Shown here piece after piece: positions 1-12,001 of a stretch of 64,000 nt of DNA. Location of the stretch: NCBI GenBank assembly GCA_025266875.1, contig JALLLT010000010.1:744001-808000 (forward strand). Direction: 5' to 3'. Under the pieces are notes generated by a model, which saw only the letters and a program-made list of their open reading frames with translations, was not told where the DNA came from and ran no database searches. The translations under genes and the position numbers were made by a program. How positions within the stretch are numbered: the stretch's first letter is position 1; every line of letters starts with the position of its first letter. This DNA comes from Fennellomyces sp. T-0311 (lineage: Eukaryota > Mucoromycota > Mucoromycetes > Mucorales > Lichtheimiaceae).

Positions 1-2504
1 ACGGTTACCATTGAACGGTGTATGTGTCCTAGCAGAAGTAAGCAAGCTTGTTGATTTTCAACTATACAGTTTACCGTTATTGGGCCACTGTCTATCACTG
101 ACATATGTATAAAAGGATCGGTCAAGGCTGAAAGATAAAATATATCATTGTTAACCCATGGACACTAGTATAGGGTCACGTTTCACACTCGCTTATGCCC
201 GGAAGTGAAGCTCATCACGTGCAGTTATAAACAAATGCAAGCGTATAAGTCATTCACAAGACCAAGGTGCTACTACATCGTGGCAGCACTATGCTTACAG
301 CAAGTCCAGTTTTTGGACTTACTTCGATGCTGACTACCAGATCCAGATGGAAATATGGATCAAATTGTTAAAAAAAATAAGTATTGCCATTCCAAAGTAA
401 TTGTATATCATCAAACTTTGAGATCTATAATAAAATATACAAATTTAGATATACATAGCCAAAGATTATTACTGAATTCTCTTATATAAAGTACACCTGT
501 CGATGTGTGCCTCGAGTCCAAAACTGAACAGTTGCCTATATTTGCGCTATAGGCTCGCTTTGCGTATCAATCTCAACGTACCAGTTGCTCAATATCTAGC
601 ATCCATGAGCGAAATGTAGCATACGGATTCAGTACGGATAAAAGAATCTCATAACAAAAGCAGGTTAGACTTCATTGACAACACTTATTCACAAGTCCGT
701 GCTAAATTTGCGGGTACGCTCTACGAAACATTACCATTCGGGTATATAAAATTAGCTGTTCCTCTGGGTTATATGTCACCTTGAGTAACTTCCATCTTAC
801 CGCCTTGATGTGGCGGGCGAACCTGTTGTCAATGATGAAGATCCACATAAATAACAAAGAGATGTGTAGTTGACCAATAGATGAACAGTGTCCTTCATGT
901 GGTGTGCATGTTTGACCCTAGAAAGACAGCCGCGAAAATCAAAAGGGGCTAGGTCAAATCTATTACGTTTGTTGCTTCTGGCGATTTTTCATCTTCCACC
1001 AATTCCTGGCCTTCCTCAGCCACTTCTCAGCTTGCTGAATAGCTCAGACTCCACGAGCATTCAATTTTTAGTGATATTCGAAGGTACACTATAGTTCTAC
1101 CTTCGCCTTTGCTTCCTTGGGTGCCACCATCTATCGTAACTATACCAACACCCGAGGAGGTATATATGCATTATATATTTAAAGCGGAATCTTCCATTGC
1201 ATCGGTACCTGCTGCCTGAAAGGAATCCTCTCTCCTCACCCACTTTTGCCCAATATACATTTATGATTTGCCGAGGAGCAAGTCAATAGATGAAGCGATA
1301 TTTTAAAAGTTAATTACAACCAAAGCGTGATAATTAAGGTTTGGGTATCCTGGATTTCTTTTTAAGACATAGATCATCCAACTCTTCTCTCTCGCAAGGC
1401 ATAATGGGTACCGTGGAACCTCATGTCAAAATTTTGAACAGCTGTTGAGTAAGTACGGGAGGAACCACTGTGAATTACGTATCCAAACATCTAGTGATTT
1501 GCTTCGTGGTCGTCAGTATACTGTGCCGACCGCTGATGAAATAGCCGTATTATTGATTGTTAATAATTCGTGTGAGAAGGTCCAGGGGTCCGAGATATTG
1601 TGATATTCCGCGGAACTGACGGACTCACATCAACGGTATCAATCGTGGGGAAGCTCTACTGCATTATGTTCTTATGATCCTCGTGGTGAGGCAAGCTCGC
1701 GGGAAGGTATCCACTACTGGGGCGGGCGTCGGAAGGGTCATAATAGCATTGATGAACCCCACCATGGCGACCAAAGCACTGCTTCTGTTCGAGAATACTA
1801 CGCATATCATATCCAGAAAAGAGAGACGAACCCTTTCTACATCTTTACAGACGCCTCTATATCAGTATATTGTCGATATGTACGCTAAAATCGAGCATCT
1901 TCGAGCGCGTTAATGTCGTACAAACAATGGCAACTGCGTGTTGAGCGGCATGGATGATGCGATTCAGCAGGATACCAGTCACGACAGCCAGGAGCTCGCA
2001 AGAAACCTTGGTCGCAGTGTTGTGTACTCTGCATTGTAAATCAGGAATTTTATGCATTTCATAATATCGACCATCACTTGCGGTGATATGTCGCGTTCAA
2101 AGAAGTCATGTATATAGAAAGTTGGGATCATCGTCGCCATGCAACAGTAAATTGCTTAGAGTGTACCTGGTAAGCCTCCGACTTTGTACATAAATAAAGT
2201 AACTGTGAATACAGGAAATCATCTTTGACAGCAAGAAGGTCTTGTGTATCATACGGAACAAGCTTTTTATATGCTCAAATCCGTAATCATATCCTTCAAA
2301 AGTAGCTAAGCAAGGACATTGAGGTACTTGTGTTCGTGGAAACCAGGTATTCAATAGCAAGAATAGCAACACAATTTTCTAATTTTTTTAGTATAGGTTT
2401 TGGTATATATGTACTTTAGAGATTAAAATAGTACGTTTGGTTTTGAAAATTATCCTCTTGGACCATTTGACGAGGTGCCCAACGGAAGTCGCCTCAGAAA
2501 TCAC
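1..2504. other. AT-rich intergenic DNA, no supportable gene
   Basis: No open frame here has a recognisable domain, a signal peptide or a splice-consistent extension. The frames of up to about 90 codons look like chance. No RNA gene or clear repeat was seen. The right end is the 3' flank of the first adhesin-like gene. Confidence 0.5.
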
Positions 2505-4290
2505 CTATTCAGCTTCGGCGGTAAGCCACACATCGTCATCACAGTCATCTTCGTCATTTTCCCAATCATTATCATCATAATTACCGTACCATCCTTTGTC
2601 ATCGCCCGACCAGCCTCCTTTTCTACCAGACCATTTGCCATCTTTCTCAGACCATTTATCGGCCTTTCCCCATCCTTTGTCGCCCTTGCCTGACCACTTC
2701 TTGTGCTCCTTTACTTCAACAGGATAATACACGCCGTATGTAGATGTCTGTTGGAGAGTAACGGGGACTGTTGACAAATGAGTCGTTTCGGTAGTAGTAG
2801 AACTAACAACAGTAGTTGTTTCTTCCGTTGTCTTCGTTATAGTAGTATATTCGGTGACCGGGGTTCCGACAGTCGTGGTGATAGTTTCCGGAGAGTATGA
2901 AGTTGTTATTGGTCTTGTAGATGTCGACGTTGATTCTGTCACTGTTATGGTTGTTTCGGACGCCGAGGAAGAGGATGTCGTCGAAAATGGCAAGCAGCCA
3001 ACGTAGGTAGCGCAGGTTAGACCACCCATGCCCATATTTTGGCCATCTCGCATTCTCTTCATGAAAATCTTGCCGCCTGCTCTAGCATTTGTCGCGTCGA
3101 GATCAACTGCAGTTCATAGTGATCAGTACAAACTTATTTCCTTTTCAAAAAGTATCGCATACCTTTCGGTCCCAAAAGGAAGCCTTCTCCTCTAAGAATT
3201 CCACTAGTTGCGAGAGTAACTTCGCTACTGATATCATTGTCATAGTCACCACTAGCGTTTACAGGGTAAAAATTGAAAATAAGCCTGCAAGCATCGAAAC
3301 CCTCACTGAAGTTGGGAGTCGAGATTGTAAGTGTGCTTCCTATGGTGATCGGCACCTAAATTATATGTTAGACCATCACTCGTTATCACCGACTAACCAA
3401 CATACATTGATAACGATGGTCTCTGCGTTTGCATAAACGGATTGATCACTGGGTCCAGACCAGTCAGTAACACCATCTCCGAATAAGATGGCACTAGGAT
3501 CCGATAATTGGTCGTACGATAGTCCTGAGCATGTTGTAGTATCGCCCGGATCCACAGGTGGAGTACAAGTGTTGAGCGTTAAGACTTGATAATGCGGGTT
3601 TTCTTGGTCACGAATAGACCCAATCGTGTTGCCGTTTGTAAGCTTAAGATCCGGTTTGAGCTTGGATAGAAAATTTGAAGAATAAAGCAGGCCAAAGAAG
3701 GCATTATCAAAGTTCACAACACTCTCGCTGGCAGAGAATGTGCCACAGTTATCGCCTTCTGTTGCAAGATCCACTACAGTATCGGGGTTATCCACGAGAA
3801 TATTTCCATACACATATTCGAAATTAGGTCCATAGGATAATGGTCCACCGGTATGAAGAAAGCCATAGCTGTTAATGTCGCTTGTATTGGTGCATGTCGA
3901 AGGATTTGATTGAGAGACATTGCCCGAAGGTCTGAAATAAGTGTCACCAAATGCTGCAATTGGACTGGTGTACGAGGAGCCGTAAAATTCTGATCTGCCA
4001 GAGAATGTCATGAAACCAAAGTGATTGTACTAGTATATATCAAATGGATCAGTTGCGTTTAGTATAAAGATATATTATGATGAGCTTACAATTGCAGCCA
4101 ATTCGTTTTCACCTGGATTACTCAGAGGACAGATCGAAAAGTCGTCCTCGTCAATTTGGCGCTCCCGGAGATGATGATAAAGGCCCGTGTCTTTGGCATT
4201 ACTGATGCCTGTCTTATGAAGCGAAGCTGCTTCATTGAAACGCACAACGCTTAGAACAAGTAGCGTTGACGCCAGAGTAATTCCGTGCAT
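2505..4290 (-). CDS. secreted choice-of-anchor-A-like protein with Trp/Lys/Asp tail (paralog A)
   Basis: Four exons: 4090-4290, 3406-4029, 3163-3355 and 2505-3106, giving 539 aa. The start MHGITLAS aligns with the MRGI starts of the three paralogs, although an in-frame ATG exists at 4323. Domains in order: an N-terminal signal peptide; a region from about residue 60 (YNHFGFMTFSG) to 275 (ETIVINV) resembling the choice-of-anchor A fold, with conserved Cys pairs (TCTNTSDI, NTCTPP, TTTCSGL); a module with ACRLIFNFYPV; a CATYVGCLPF Cys motif; a long Thr/Ser stalk; and a tail of Trp-Ser-Gly-Lys units (KWSEKDGKWSGRKGGW) ending in an acidic stretch and TAEAE. There is no C-terminal hydrophobic GPI signal. 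Probably a cell-surface or spore-wall protein; that role is inferred. This copy has the most divergent tail end. Confidence 0.85.
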
Positions 4291-4320
4291 GATTTGGCTA
4301 TGAAGAAAGAATGGCAGGCC

Positions 4321-4380
4321 CAAAATTCTGCGACTTATATTTTCAACGTGATCATAAAATGCACCAACTAAGGAATGTGT
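4321..4380 (-). promoter_or_regulatory. conserved promoter module of paralog A
   Basis: On the minus strand this contains TGCATTTTATGATC followed by a TATA-like ATATAAGTC, 30-60 bp before the ATG. The same block precedes all four paralogs, whereas the DNA further upstream does not match. Core-promoter function is inferred from position and conservation. Confidence 0.65.
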
Positions 4381-5026
4381 TGTGCTAAATTGCTACGACA
4401 AAGTTAAGATCTAGAACGCGACTAGCGACAAACATTTCGGATAGATAGACTATTCAGCGCAAAGTCAAGTAAATATACATTTTGCCGACTTACTGTAGCA
4501 TGACAGGCTACTTATGCTTATTTATTGCTCGAAATGTATCCGTATGGAATTTGGACCGAGGTTTGGTTATTATAGATCCGTTGAAACGTAGCTTTGACTT
4601 TAAAAGTAACCTATGTATATTTGGACCATGTCTCACTTTAAATTACGCATTGACAACAAATGCTTAGCGTAAGTATCATATTTTTTTGATACCATAGTAT
4701 ATCTGCGATGCAAGCACTTACTCTCTTCCCTAATCTGTGGTAAAATTTAGGAATTTCTCGCGCACGTATCCCTCATTATATCTGATATGTCCACGAATGC
4801 TTTCTATTTTCCAGTGTAATTAATTAGGCATACCAAAGAGAGACATCCCAAATTTTCACGCCTTCAAAGTAAGCATCCCTCTATGACATAGTAATAATTT
4901 ATTCCTAAGCATAGGAAAGAAAAGGTGATACAAAAATTTGTGTATAACAATGTGTAACTGTAGGTAGTATCAACAGATAAGAGGAGGTACGTACTTAAAA
5001 GCATATATACATAATCGATTTACTAT
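4381..5026. other. intergenic spacer between paralogs A and B
   Basis: About 650 bp of AT-rich DNA holding the distal promoter of paralog A and the 3' flank of paralog B. No gene is seen. Confidence 0.5.
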
Positions 5027-6769
5027 CTACCATTTGTCGTCTTTACCAGACCACTTTCCATCTTTTTCTTCAGACCATTTTCCTTCTTTCTCTTCGGACC
5101 ATTTTCCTTCTTTCTCTTCGGACCATTTTCCTTCCTTTCCGGTCCACTTGCCGCCTTTACCGCCTGACCATTTTTCCTCCTTGTCATGGACTTTTTTTTC
5201 TTCCTCGATTTCCAAAATATCCTCAACTGGGACGTATACCGAAGCTGTGGTCCGCACTATTTCTGTTGTGGGTACTGTTATTACAGTAGTACTTGCTGTC
5301 GTGATGGTCGTAACTAGAGTTGTTGGTTTACTTTGCGTCACATAAAGTGTTGTGTACTCCTCAGCTACTGTAACACTATGTACGGTCGAGGTACTGTACT
5401 CGGTAGTGGTTTGACTAATATCCTCGACAGGGAAGCAGCCACCCCAGACACCACATTGGAAGTCGAGCAAGTGAGACTTATAGTCATCGAGAAGAACGTT
5501 AAAAAAGAGCTTGCCACCCGTGGGAGTTGAAGTAGAATCAAGGGTTCCTTCGTAAAAATTAACGCGTTATTCAATTATTCGTGATGATCCCAGAAATTTG
5601 GCATACCTCTGGGTCCAAGAATAAAGGCTTCCCAAGAACTTGGAACTCCATTCTTAATAGTGAAAGTACTGTCATCTCCATCGTAGTACACGCCATTGCC
5701 GTCGACGGGATAAAAGTTGAAGATCAAGCGACAAGCGTCAAAGCCAGTGTTGGGAATTCCAGTTTCGATCGTCATTACCGAGCCGTTTGGAACCGGTACC
5801 TATATAAAAGCAAATTTAATATCAATCACACCACACGATATTAGGATAACGAATATATTTGTAGTACATACATTAATTACTACCGTAGGCGCATCTGCAT
5901 ACAAGGCAGGATTATCGGGGCCAGGCCATGTCTTTGCATGTGGATCAACATAATCGACACCAAAGAAAAGAATACCTTTAGGATCAGACAATTGCGATTG
6001 TGGCAACGATGAACATGTGGAATCTCCTGAAGCAGGTGGATCACAGGTGTTGAGGGTAATTACTCGATAGGCTGGATTTTCTGGATCACCAAGTGATGTG
6101 ATATGACCTTCAGCAGTGAGATGAAGATCAGGTTTGAGAGATGACAGATACTTTGATGCCTTCATAAGGCCAGCGTAAACTAAAGGAAAGTCGAAGATAC
6201 TTTCGCTGGTAGGGTAAATTTGGCAGCCATCACCTTGCGGTGCAATTTTTGCCACGGAAGGATCGTCAACAAAGCTGTTTCCGTATACTTTAACTTCTTC
6301 CCCATAATTAATGGTGCCACCTGAAGCCACAAATCCATAACTATAGATGTCGCTTGTATTGGTGCAGGTCAGAGGATGATCGGGGGAAATTCCATTAAAG
6401 GTATCAATACTGAGATCACCATATATGGCCATCGGTCTGTCGTATTCGTAAGAAAATAATTCTTTGCCATCAAATGCGATGTAGCCAAAGTGGTTATACT
6501 GCGATGAGGAAAAGGAAAATAGATTAGATTCTCTATAATGATTCACACAAAGATATACTTACAATATCCGCCAGGTAACTGACTCCGGTTTGGTTCAGGG
6601 GACATACTGTAATATCGGGCTCATTGTCGCTTGTCTGTCTTTCCAGGAGATTATGGTGCCCGTATACTGCATTATGATCGTTGGTATCTTTTCCTTGAAC
6701 TATAGCAGCATCATTGAAGCGAACGATGCCTAAGAGAAGTATAGCTGATGCCGAAATAATTCCGCGCAT
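5027..6769 (-). CDS. secreted choice-of-anchor-A-like protein with Trp/Lys/Glu tail (paralog B)
   Basis: Four exons: 6563-6769, 5872-6498, 5607-5799 and 5027-5547, giving 515 aa. The intron positions match paralogs A, C and D. A signal peptide (MRGIISASAILLLGIVRF) is followed by the anchor-A-like domain (YNHFGYIAFDGKELF, AIYGDLS, YSYGFVASGG, ITLNTCDPP), the ACRLIFNFYPVDGNG module, a CGVWGGCFPVED Cys motif, a Thr/Val stalk and a Trp-repeat tail. The tail contains an almost perfect DNA tandem repeat encoding KWSEEKEG three times and stops right after a final Trp. No GPI signal is visible. It probably works outside the cell as an adhesin or wall protein (inferred). Confidence 0.87.
5054..5140 (-). 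repeat. in-frame tandem repeat coding KWSEEKEG units
   Basis: About three near-identical copies of a ~24 bp unit containing gaccattttccttctttctc (plus-strand sense). They lie inside the last exon of paralog B and encode the Trp-Ser-Glu-Glu-Lys units, so repeat-length variation between strains is likely. Confidence 0.75.
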
Positions 6770-7701
6770 TGTTATGCAGTGGAGAAGGGTGACAAACCTG
6801 AATCCTTGGGACTTATATCTTCAGTGCAATCATAAAATGCACTGGCTTTGGAATGTACATATTGCGTTCATCGCTGGCAATAAGTATACTGTGATCTAGA
6901 ATACAACTGTATTGAAACGAAGTTTTGACATATATCCTAATACAAGATCCATATCCGCAGTGTTAGATCTGATCACAATGTAAAAGGAATAACTCATGCT
7001 ACAAGTTGTACAGCAAAACCAATACGGTTAGCTGAATGTCAAGTTCAGAAATATCTATATTACATATCTAACACGCGATTCACCGACAGCATTATGCAAA
7101 TGCAAAATCCGTTGCTGTATCTAGTTGAGGCCCTTGTCAAGTTATTATAGTTTCTATGGCGTAATTAATGGGAAAACTTCAGGAAGAATAATATGATGTG
7201 CTTGGTATCCAAGTGATATAAGAGTATATTGGATGGGGATATACTTTTTTTGGCTGTAATCGAAGAAGAACCATAAGAAATAACCTATTTGATATTTGTA
7301 CCTTACGCATAGATTGGATTTTCGAATCTAATAAGCTGCATAAGCGCAAAGGGAAGCAATATTCTTCAATTAAAAGCATGCTCTCATCGTTCCTGCAGAA
7401 GGAGTGACTTTATACTGGCCTGATACTATTGATCATCTCCGTGAAGATTTAAACCTATTTCTACTGTGAATTGGTATTATATCAATCAATATCTTTTTAG
7501 GCATTAAAACTTTTGCAATCGAGTACACATCACCAGTGTTTGTGATGCTATGAACACTTGAATTTTCAATAGGTTGTGCTTTATGAAATAATCCGCCATT
7601 GGATATAATTACGTAGGAATAAGCGTCGACTTCATAAAAAACATACCAAACAATCTTCTAAACTACATACGATATATACTTATATCGTTAGTTTAATCCG
7701 C
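6770..7701. other. intergenic spacer between paralogs B and C
   Basis: Holds the conserved promoter module of paralog B (6797-6860) and AT-rich DNA. No other gene is supported. Confidence 0.5.
6797..6860 (-). promoter_or_regulatory. conserved promoter module of paralog B
   Basis: Same block as upstream of A, C and D: on the minus strand a GTGCATTTTATGAT core, then a TATA-like AGATATAAGTCCC about 50 bp before the ATG. Confidence 0.65.
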
Positions 7702-9502
7702 CTACCACTCATCATCATAATCTCCGCCCTTCTCTGACCATTTTCCTCCTTTGCTACCCTTGCCCTTGTTCGACCATTCACCGTCTTTGCCGGACCATTC
7801 ACCGCCCTTGCCATACCATCCGTCGTCCTTTTCAGACCATTTTCCTTTCTTTCCAGACCATTCATTGCCTTTGTCAGACCATCCATCATCTTTGCCAGAC
7901 CATCCTTTGTCTTTGTCAGACCATCCATCGTCTTTGTTAGACCATCCTTTGTCTTTGCCAGACCATTTCTTGTCCTTCTTATCCTCCTTTATGATGGGAA
8001 CATAGATAGGTGTCGTTGTTTGCTCTACTTCGGTCGTGGTGGATGTAGTAACAATAGAATGAGTGAGGGTAGCAACTTTAGTAAATTCCACTGTATTGGT
8101 GTTTGTTTCAGTCGTCGTGGTTTCATCTGTGGTGGTTTCTGCAATCGTTGTGACGACCGTCGTTACAATATCTTCAACAGGGAAGCAGCCATCATAATTG
8201 CCGCAATCGAAATCTCGCAAATGTGCCTTATAATCATCATAAAGAGTACCCATAAAGAACTTTCCGGCGGCCGTTACATATGAGGAATCGAAAGTAGCTG
8301 CAGAAATCAAATGTTACTTTTCAGATTTAGTATATCCAAGCGTCACATACTTTTAGGTCCCAAGAAAAACCCGGTCCAACGGCCAGAAAAGACTTTGTTA
8401 CGCACTGTAATTTGTGCGTCAGCACCATCGTAGTAATGGCCATTGGAGTCAACAGGATAGAAATTGAAAATCGTGTGACAGCCCACAAATCCTGAGCTCG
8501 GACTTTGTGTTGTGACATCAACATCAGAACCATTCCTGAGCGGTACCTGTACCAAGCAATAAAGTAATAATCATTAATGCTACGGTTTTTCTTATGAAGA
8601 TAAGATAGCGGAGAACTTACATTGATTACAACCGTTGCTGCATCTTTATAGAGGCTTTTATTGTCTGGCCCATTCCACGTGGTATCTCCTTCGGAAAACA
8701 GGATGCTGGGATCGGATAGTTGCTCTAATGGCAGTCCTGAGCACAATGTAGTATCAGAAGCAGGTGGATTGCATGAGTTCAGGGTAAAAACTTGGTAGGC
8801 ATGGTGTGCTTGTCCGCCAAGGGATGTAATATGTTCAAAATTGAGATGAAGATCAGGTTTAAGACTGGCCAAGTATTTTGAAGCCGCGTTAAGACCATCC
8901 TCAACTTGAGCCCAATCAAAAATACTTTCTTTGGTATTATAAACTTGGCAGTTGGCGCCTTTGGGCACGATTAAGCTGGTGGAGTCATCCACAAATGCAT
9001 TTCCAGAGACGTTCAGCGGAGTATATGGGGGGATGTTAAGTGTACCACCAGTATGTACAAAAGCGTAGCTGTTAATGTCGCTTGCATTGGTACATGTAAG
9101 AGGATTTGTCGTGGCAATTCCTTGGACTGAGTCGACGGTAGCATCACCACGTATGGCAACTGGTCTGGGATACCAATATGAAAAGAACTCTTTGCCATCA
9201 AGCGCAATATAGCCAAAATGTCGGTACTAGAGTAATCAAGCAATTAATATCGATATACTTTACAACGCAGTACACGGTAAAAAAGAAGTACTCTTTTGAC
9301 TTACAATATCAGTCAGGTAGGTAACTCCGGTTGTATTAAGCGGACATACTGTAATATCTTTAGTGATTTCTTGTCGCGCCCAAAAGTGATGATGGGTATT
9401 CTCGATATCAATATCGGTATTTCTCTTCTGATAGCTGGCCGCCTCGTTAAGACTAGCCCCACTTAGGACAAGTAGTGCAGACGCCCAAATAATTCCGCGC
9501 AT
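7702..9502 (-). CDS. secreted choice-of-anchor-A-like protein with longest WSxKDxG tail (paralog C)
   Basis: Four exons: 9305-9502, 8621-9226, 8351-8546 and 7702-8297, giving 531 aa. A signal peptide (MRGIIWASALLVLSG) precedes the anchor-A-like domain (YRHFGYIALDGKEFF, AIRGDAT, INSYAFVHTGG, FTLNSCNPP, TVVINV), an FNFYPVDSNGHYYDG module, the CGNYDGCFPVED motif and a Thr-rich stalk. The tail is the clearest in the family: about ten heptads such as WSGKDKG, WSNKDDG and WSDKDKG, finishing in an acidic DYDDEW. No GPI-type C-terminus is visible. The open frame running antisense to the repeat is a shadow of its biased composition. Confidence 0.87.
7740..7975 (-). repeat. imperfect tandem repeat coding WSxKDxG heptads
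   Basis: A series of ~21 bp units, each carrying the plus-strand motif gaccat, in the last exon of paralog C. The encoded heptad is Trp-Ser/Tyr, a small or acidic residue, Lys, a charged pair, then Gly/Lys/Glu. Confidence 0.75.
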
Positions 9503-10254
9503 AGTTCGGCTATGAAGGGAAAGTGGCAGACTTTGAATTTGAGGGCTTATATTTCCAAATTGATCATGAAATGCACCAGCACTGGAATGCGCACTTACTT
9601 TATTTACAGTGAGTATTCATGATCTGCAATACAACTAGCAATCTTCAGGAATAGACTATTTGTTTTGAAAGATGATTAATTTTACGATAGTACATGTGTT
9701 TTTAGTGGGTATACGTGCGTATATATCCGTAGTGTAGCAAGCTTATTCTTTTGAATTTGGATACTTTACGTTCCATTAAATATTGTCATAGCTTTTGTGT
9801 GCGACGCTATATATGTACTGGAAAACCGCACTACTGTATTATCTGGGATTTCGGAATGTTATACCACCACAACTTTGCACATATGAAATGATATGTGCGT
9901 ATTTGAGATAATTTTAATTTTCTTGCAAAACTACGCAACGACGTTGGGAGCTACATCTATAGCGAACAAGATTTTTGCAATAGATGAACTTTGCGATCAA
10001 AGGTGATGATCGTAAGATCTCAATACTTATAAATTCAAATGGACGCACATCAACGAAGAAAGTATACTAATGCTTGTCGTAATTAATCATCTGATACGCA
10101 GCAATGCCGCAAAAAAAAGATTATTTTAGTGTACGGATAAAAAGTAAAGCATCATTTGACATACAAAATAATAGCATTGACAATAATACAATATAAGTAA
10201 ATTTAGTAAGTCGTATAGAGGCTATCTATATGTATTGCCTGTGTATCAAATCTT
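9503..10254. other. intergenic spacer between paralogs C and D
   Basis: Holds the promoter module of paralog C at 9531-9594 and AT-rich DNA. No gene is seen. Confidence 0.5.
9531..9594 (-). promoter_or_regulatory. conserved promoter module of paralog C
   Basis: Matches the module of the other paralogs: minus-strand TGCATTTCATGATC (one change from A, B and D), then ATATAAGCCC close to the ATG. Confidence 0.65.
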
Positions 10255-12001
10255 TCACCAGCCGTCGCCCTTGCCAGACCATTTGTCTCCACTGTCAGAC
10301 CCTTTTCCTTCTTTGTCGTAAGACCATTTGTCTTCTTTGCCGTGAGACCATTTTTCTCCTTTATCGCCCCACTTTTTATCCTTCTCTTCTTCGTCCCAGC
10401 TATTGTCGACAGGAATGAATACGTTGGTCGTTGTCGATACTACTGCAGTGGTTGGTACTGTCGCCACCTTGGTAATTTCAACATAGGTGGTGTCGAAAAA
10501 AGTTTCGGGTGAAGACGTAGTTTTTGTAAGCGTAGATTGGTGAGTTGACGTGGTTTTCTCCGTGGTAGTTGTTATGGTGTGCACGGTGGTATAAGACGTA
10601 CTAATCGCGGAGGTGGTAAACGGTGATCGTGTCGTAGTAGGAATTGTGGTTGTTGGAGTATTATCCATCACTGGGAAACAGCCGCTGTATGTGCCACAGT
10701 TAAAGTCATAAAGACCAGATTTATCTTCATTGAGGATGCTATTCGCAAAAATCTTGCCGTTGATAACGGCGGCTGACGCGTCAATGGTGCCTATATAAAT
10801 CGGTTCGTTAGATAATCTCCTGTCATACTTCAAATTACAGTAATTACCTCTTGGTGCAATAATGAAGCCTTGCCAGTAAGTTACACCAAGATATGAAATC
10901 TTGAATGTATTTGTATCCGAATCATCGTTGTAATTGCCGTCTGCGTCAACGGAATAAAAGTTGAAAATCAATTTGCAAGAATCGAACCCTTTATGAGGAT
11001 TATTAGTTGTAATAATCTTCGTTTCTCCATTTGTTATAGGAATCTATTTCCAAATGTATTAGTAATGACATGAATTCTTAATGTGGATTAGCTCACATTG
11101 ATAACCACTGTCTGCGCATTTTTGTACAAACTGGGGTCATCCGGTCCGGGCCATGTCGGTGCAGAAGGTTCGTTGCTTTCGCTGAAAAATAGGATACCCG
11201 CGGGATCCGATAATTGCGACAGTGGCAGCGATGAGCAAGTTGTATCGCCTGCTGCTGGTGGATTACATGTGTTAAGAGTGATCACTTGGTAGGCATCATT
11301 TGCTTGTGAACCAAGTGATGTAATATGGCCGTCCGCTTCGAGGTGTAGATCCGGCGGAAGGTCGGCCAAATATTTTGATGCCATAAGCACACCTTCATGA
11401 GTATAGGGAATCGATACAGGGTTTCGGTATACGGGATATTTCTGACAATTCTCCCCTACGGGCACAACTTTGTCTGTCATAGTATCCTGTAGAATAACAT
11501 TTCCGTATGCGTCGAAAGGCGTAAGAAATCCGTATTCGATGGTTCCTCCTTCGTGTATAAAGGCAAAACTGTCGACATGATAAGGGTCGTCCGCGATACA
11601 AGTCGAAGGGTATTTTTGGCCAATATAACGAGCAGCAGGATTCAAAATGAGATCGCCATGGACCGCAATTGGTAGTTCATATCCGTATCCGAACAATTCA
11701 GCGCCATTAAACGCTATATAACCGAAGTGGTTGTACTTGTACGAATATTAACTATTAGTTACACTTTTCCCAAGTATTATGAATAGTAGTATCTTACAAT
11801 GCTACTTAAATAGGTCTCATCTTCTTTGCTGCTCATCGGACAAATTGTAATATCATTGCCGTCTTGGCGCTTCCAGGGTCGATTATGACCACTTGAATCT
11901 GTCGCATTAACCCCTTCAGCTCTCTTGCGAAATGCGGCTGCCTCGTTGAAACGAACAATACTCAGGAGGAGTAAGGCTGATGCCAGAATACTTCCGCGCA
12001 T
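10255..12001 (-). CDS. secreted choice-of-anchor-A-like protein (paralog D)
   Basis: Four exons: 11798-12001, 11097-11735, 10848-11043 and 10255-10790, giving 524 aa with the same intron phases as the other three. A signal peptide (MRGSILASALLLLSIVRF) is followed by the anchor-A-like domain (YNHFGYIAFNG, AVHGDLI, SFAFIHEGG, ITLNTCNPP), a CKLIFNFYSVDADGNY module, a CGTYSGCFPVMD motif and a Thr/Ser stalk. The Trp tail is shorter and more irregular (WGDKGEKWSHGKEDKWSYDK), ending in GDGW. It is first in the array with respect to transcription. Function in wall or adhesion is inferred. Confidence 0.86.

Noticed and set aside
7751..8005. Plus-strand Pro/His/Ser-rich frame opposite the paralog C tail
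   Set aside because: It is the antisense reading of the WSxKDxG repeat. Its regularity comes from the sense repeat, and it has no own start context.
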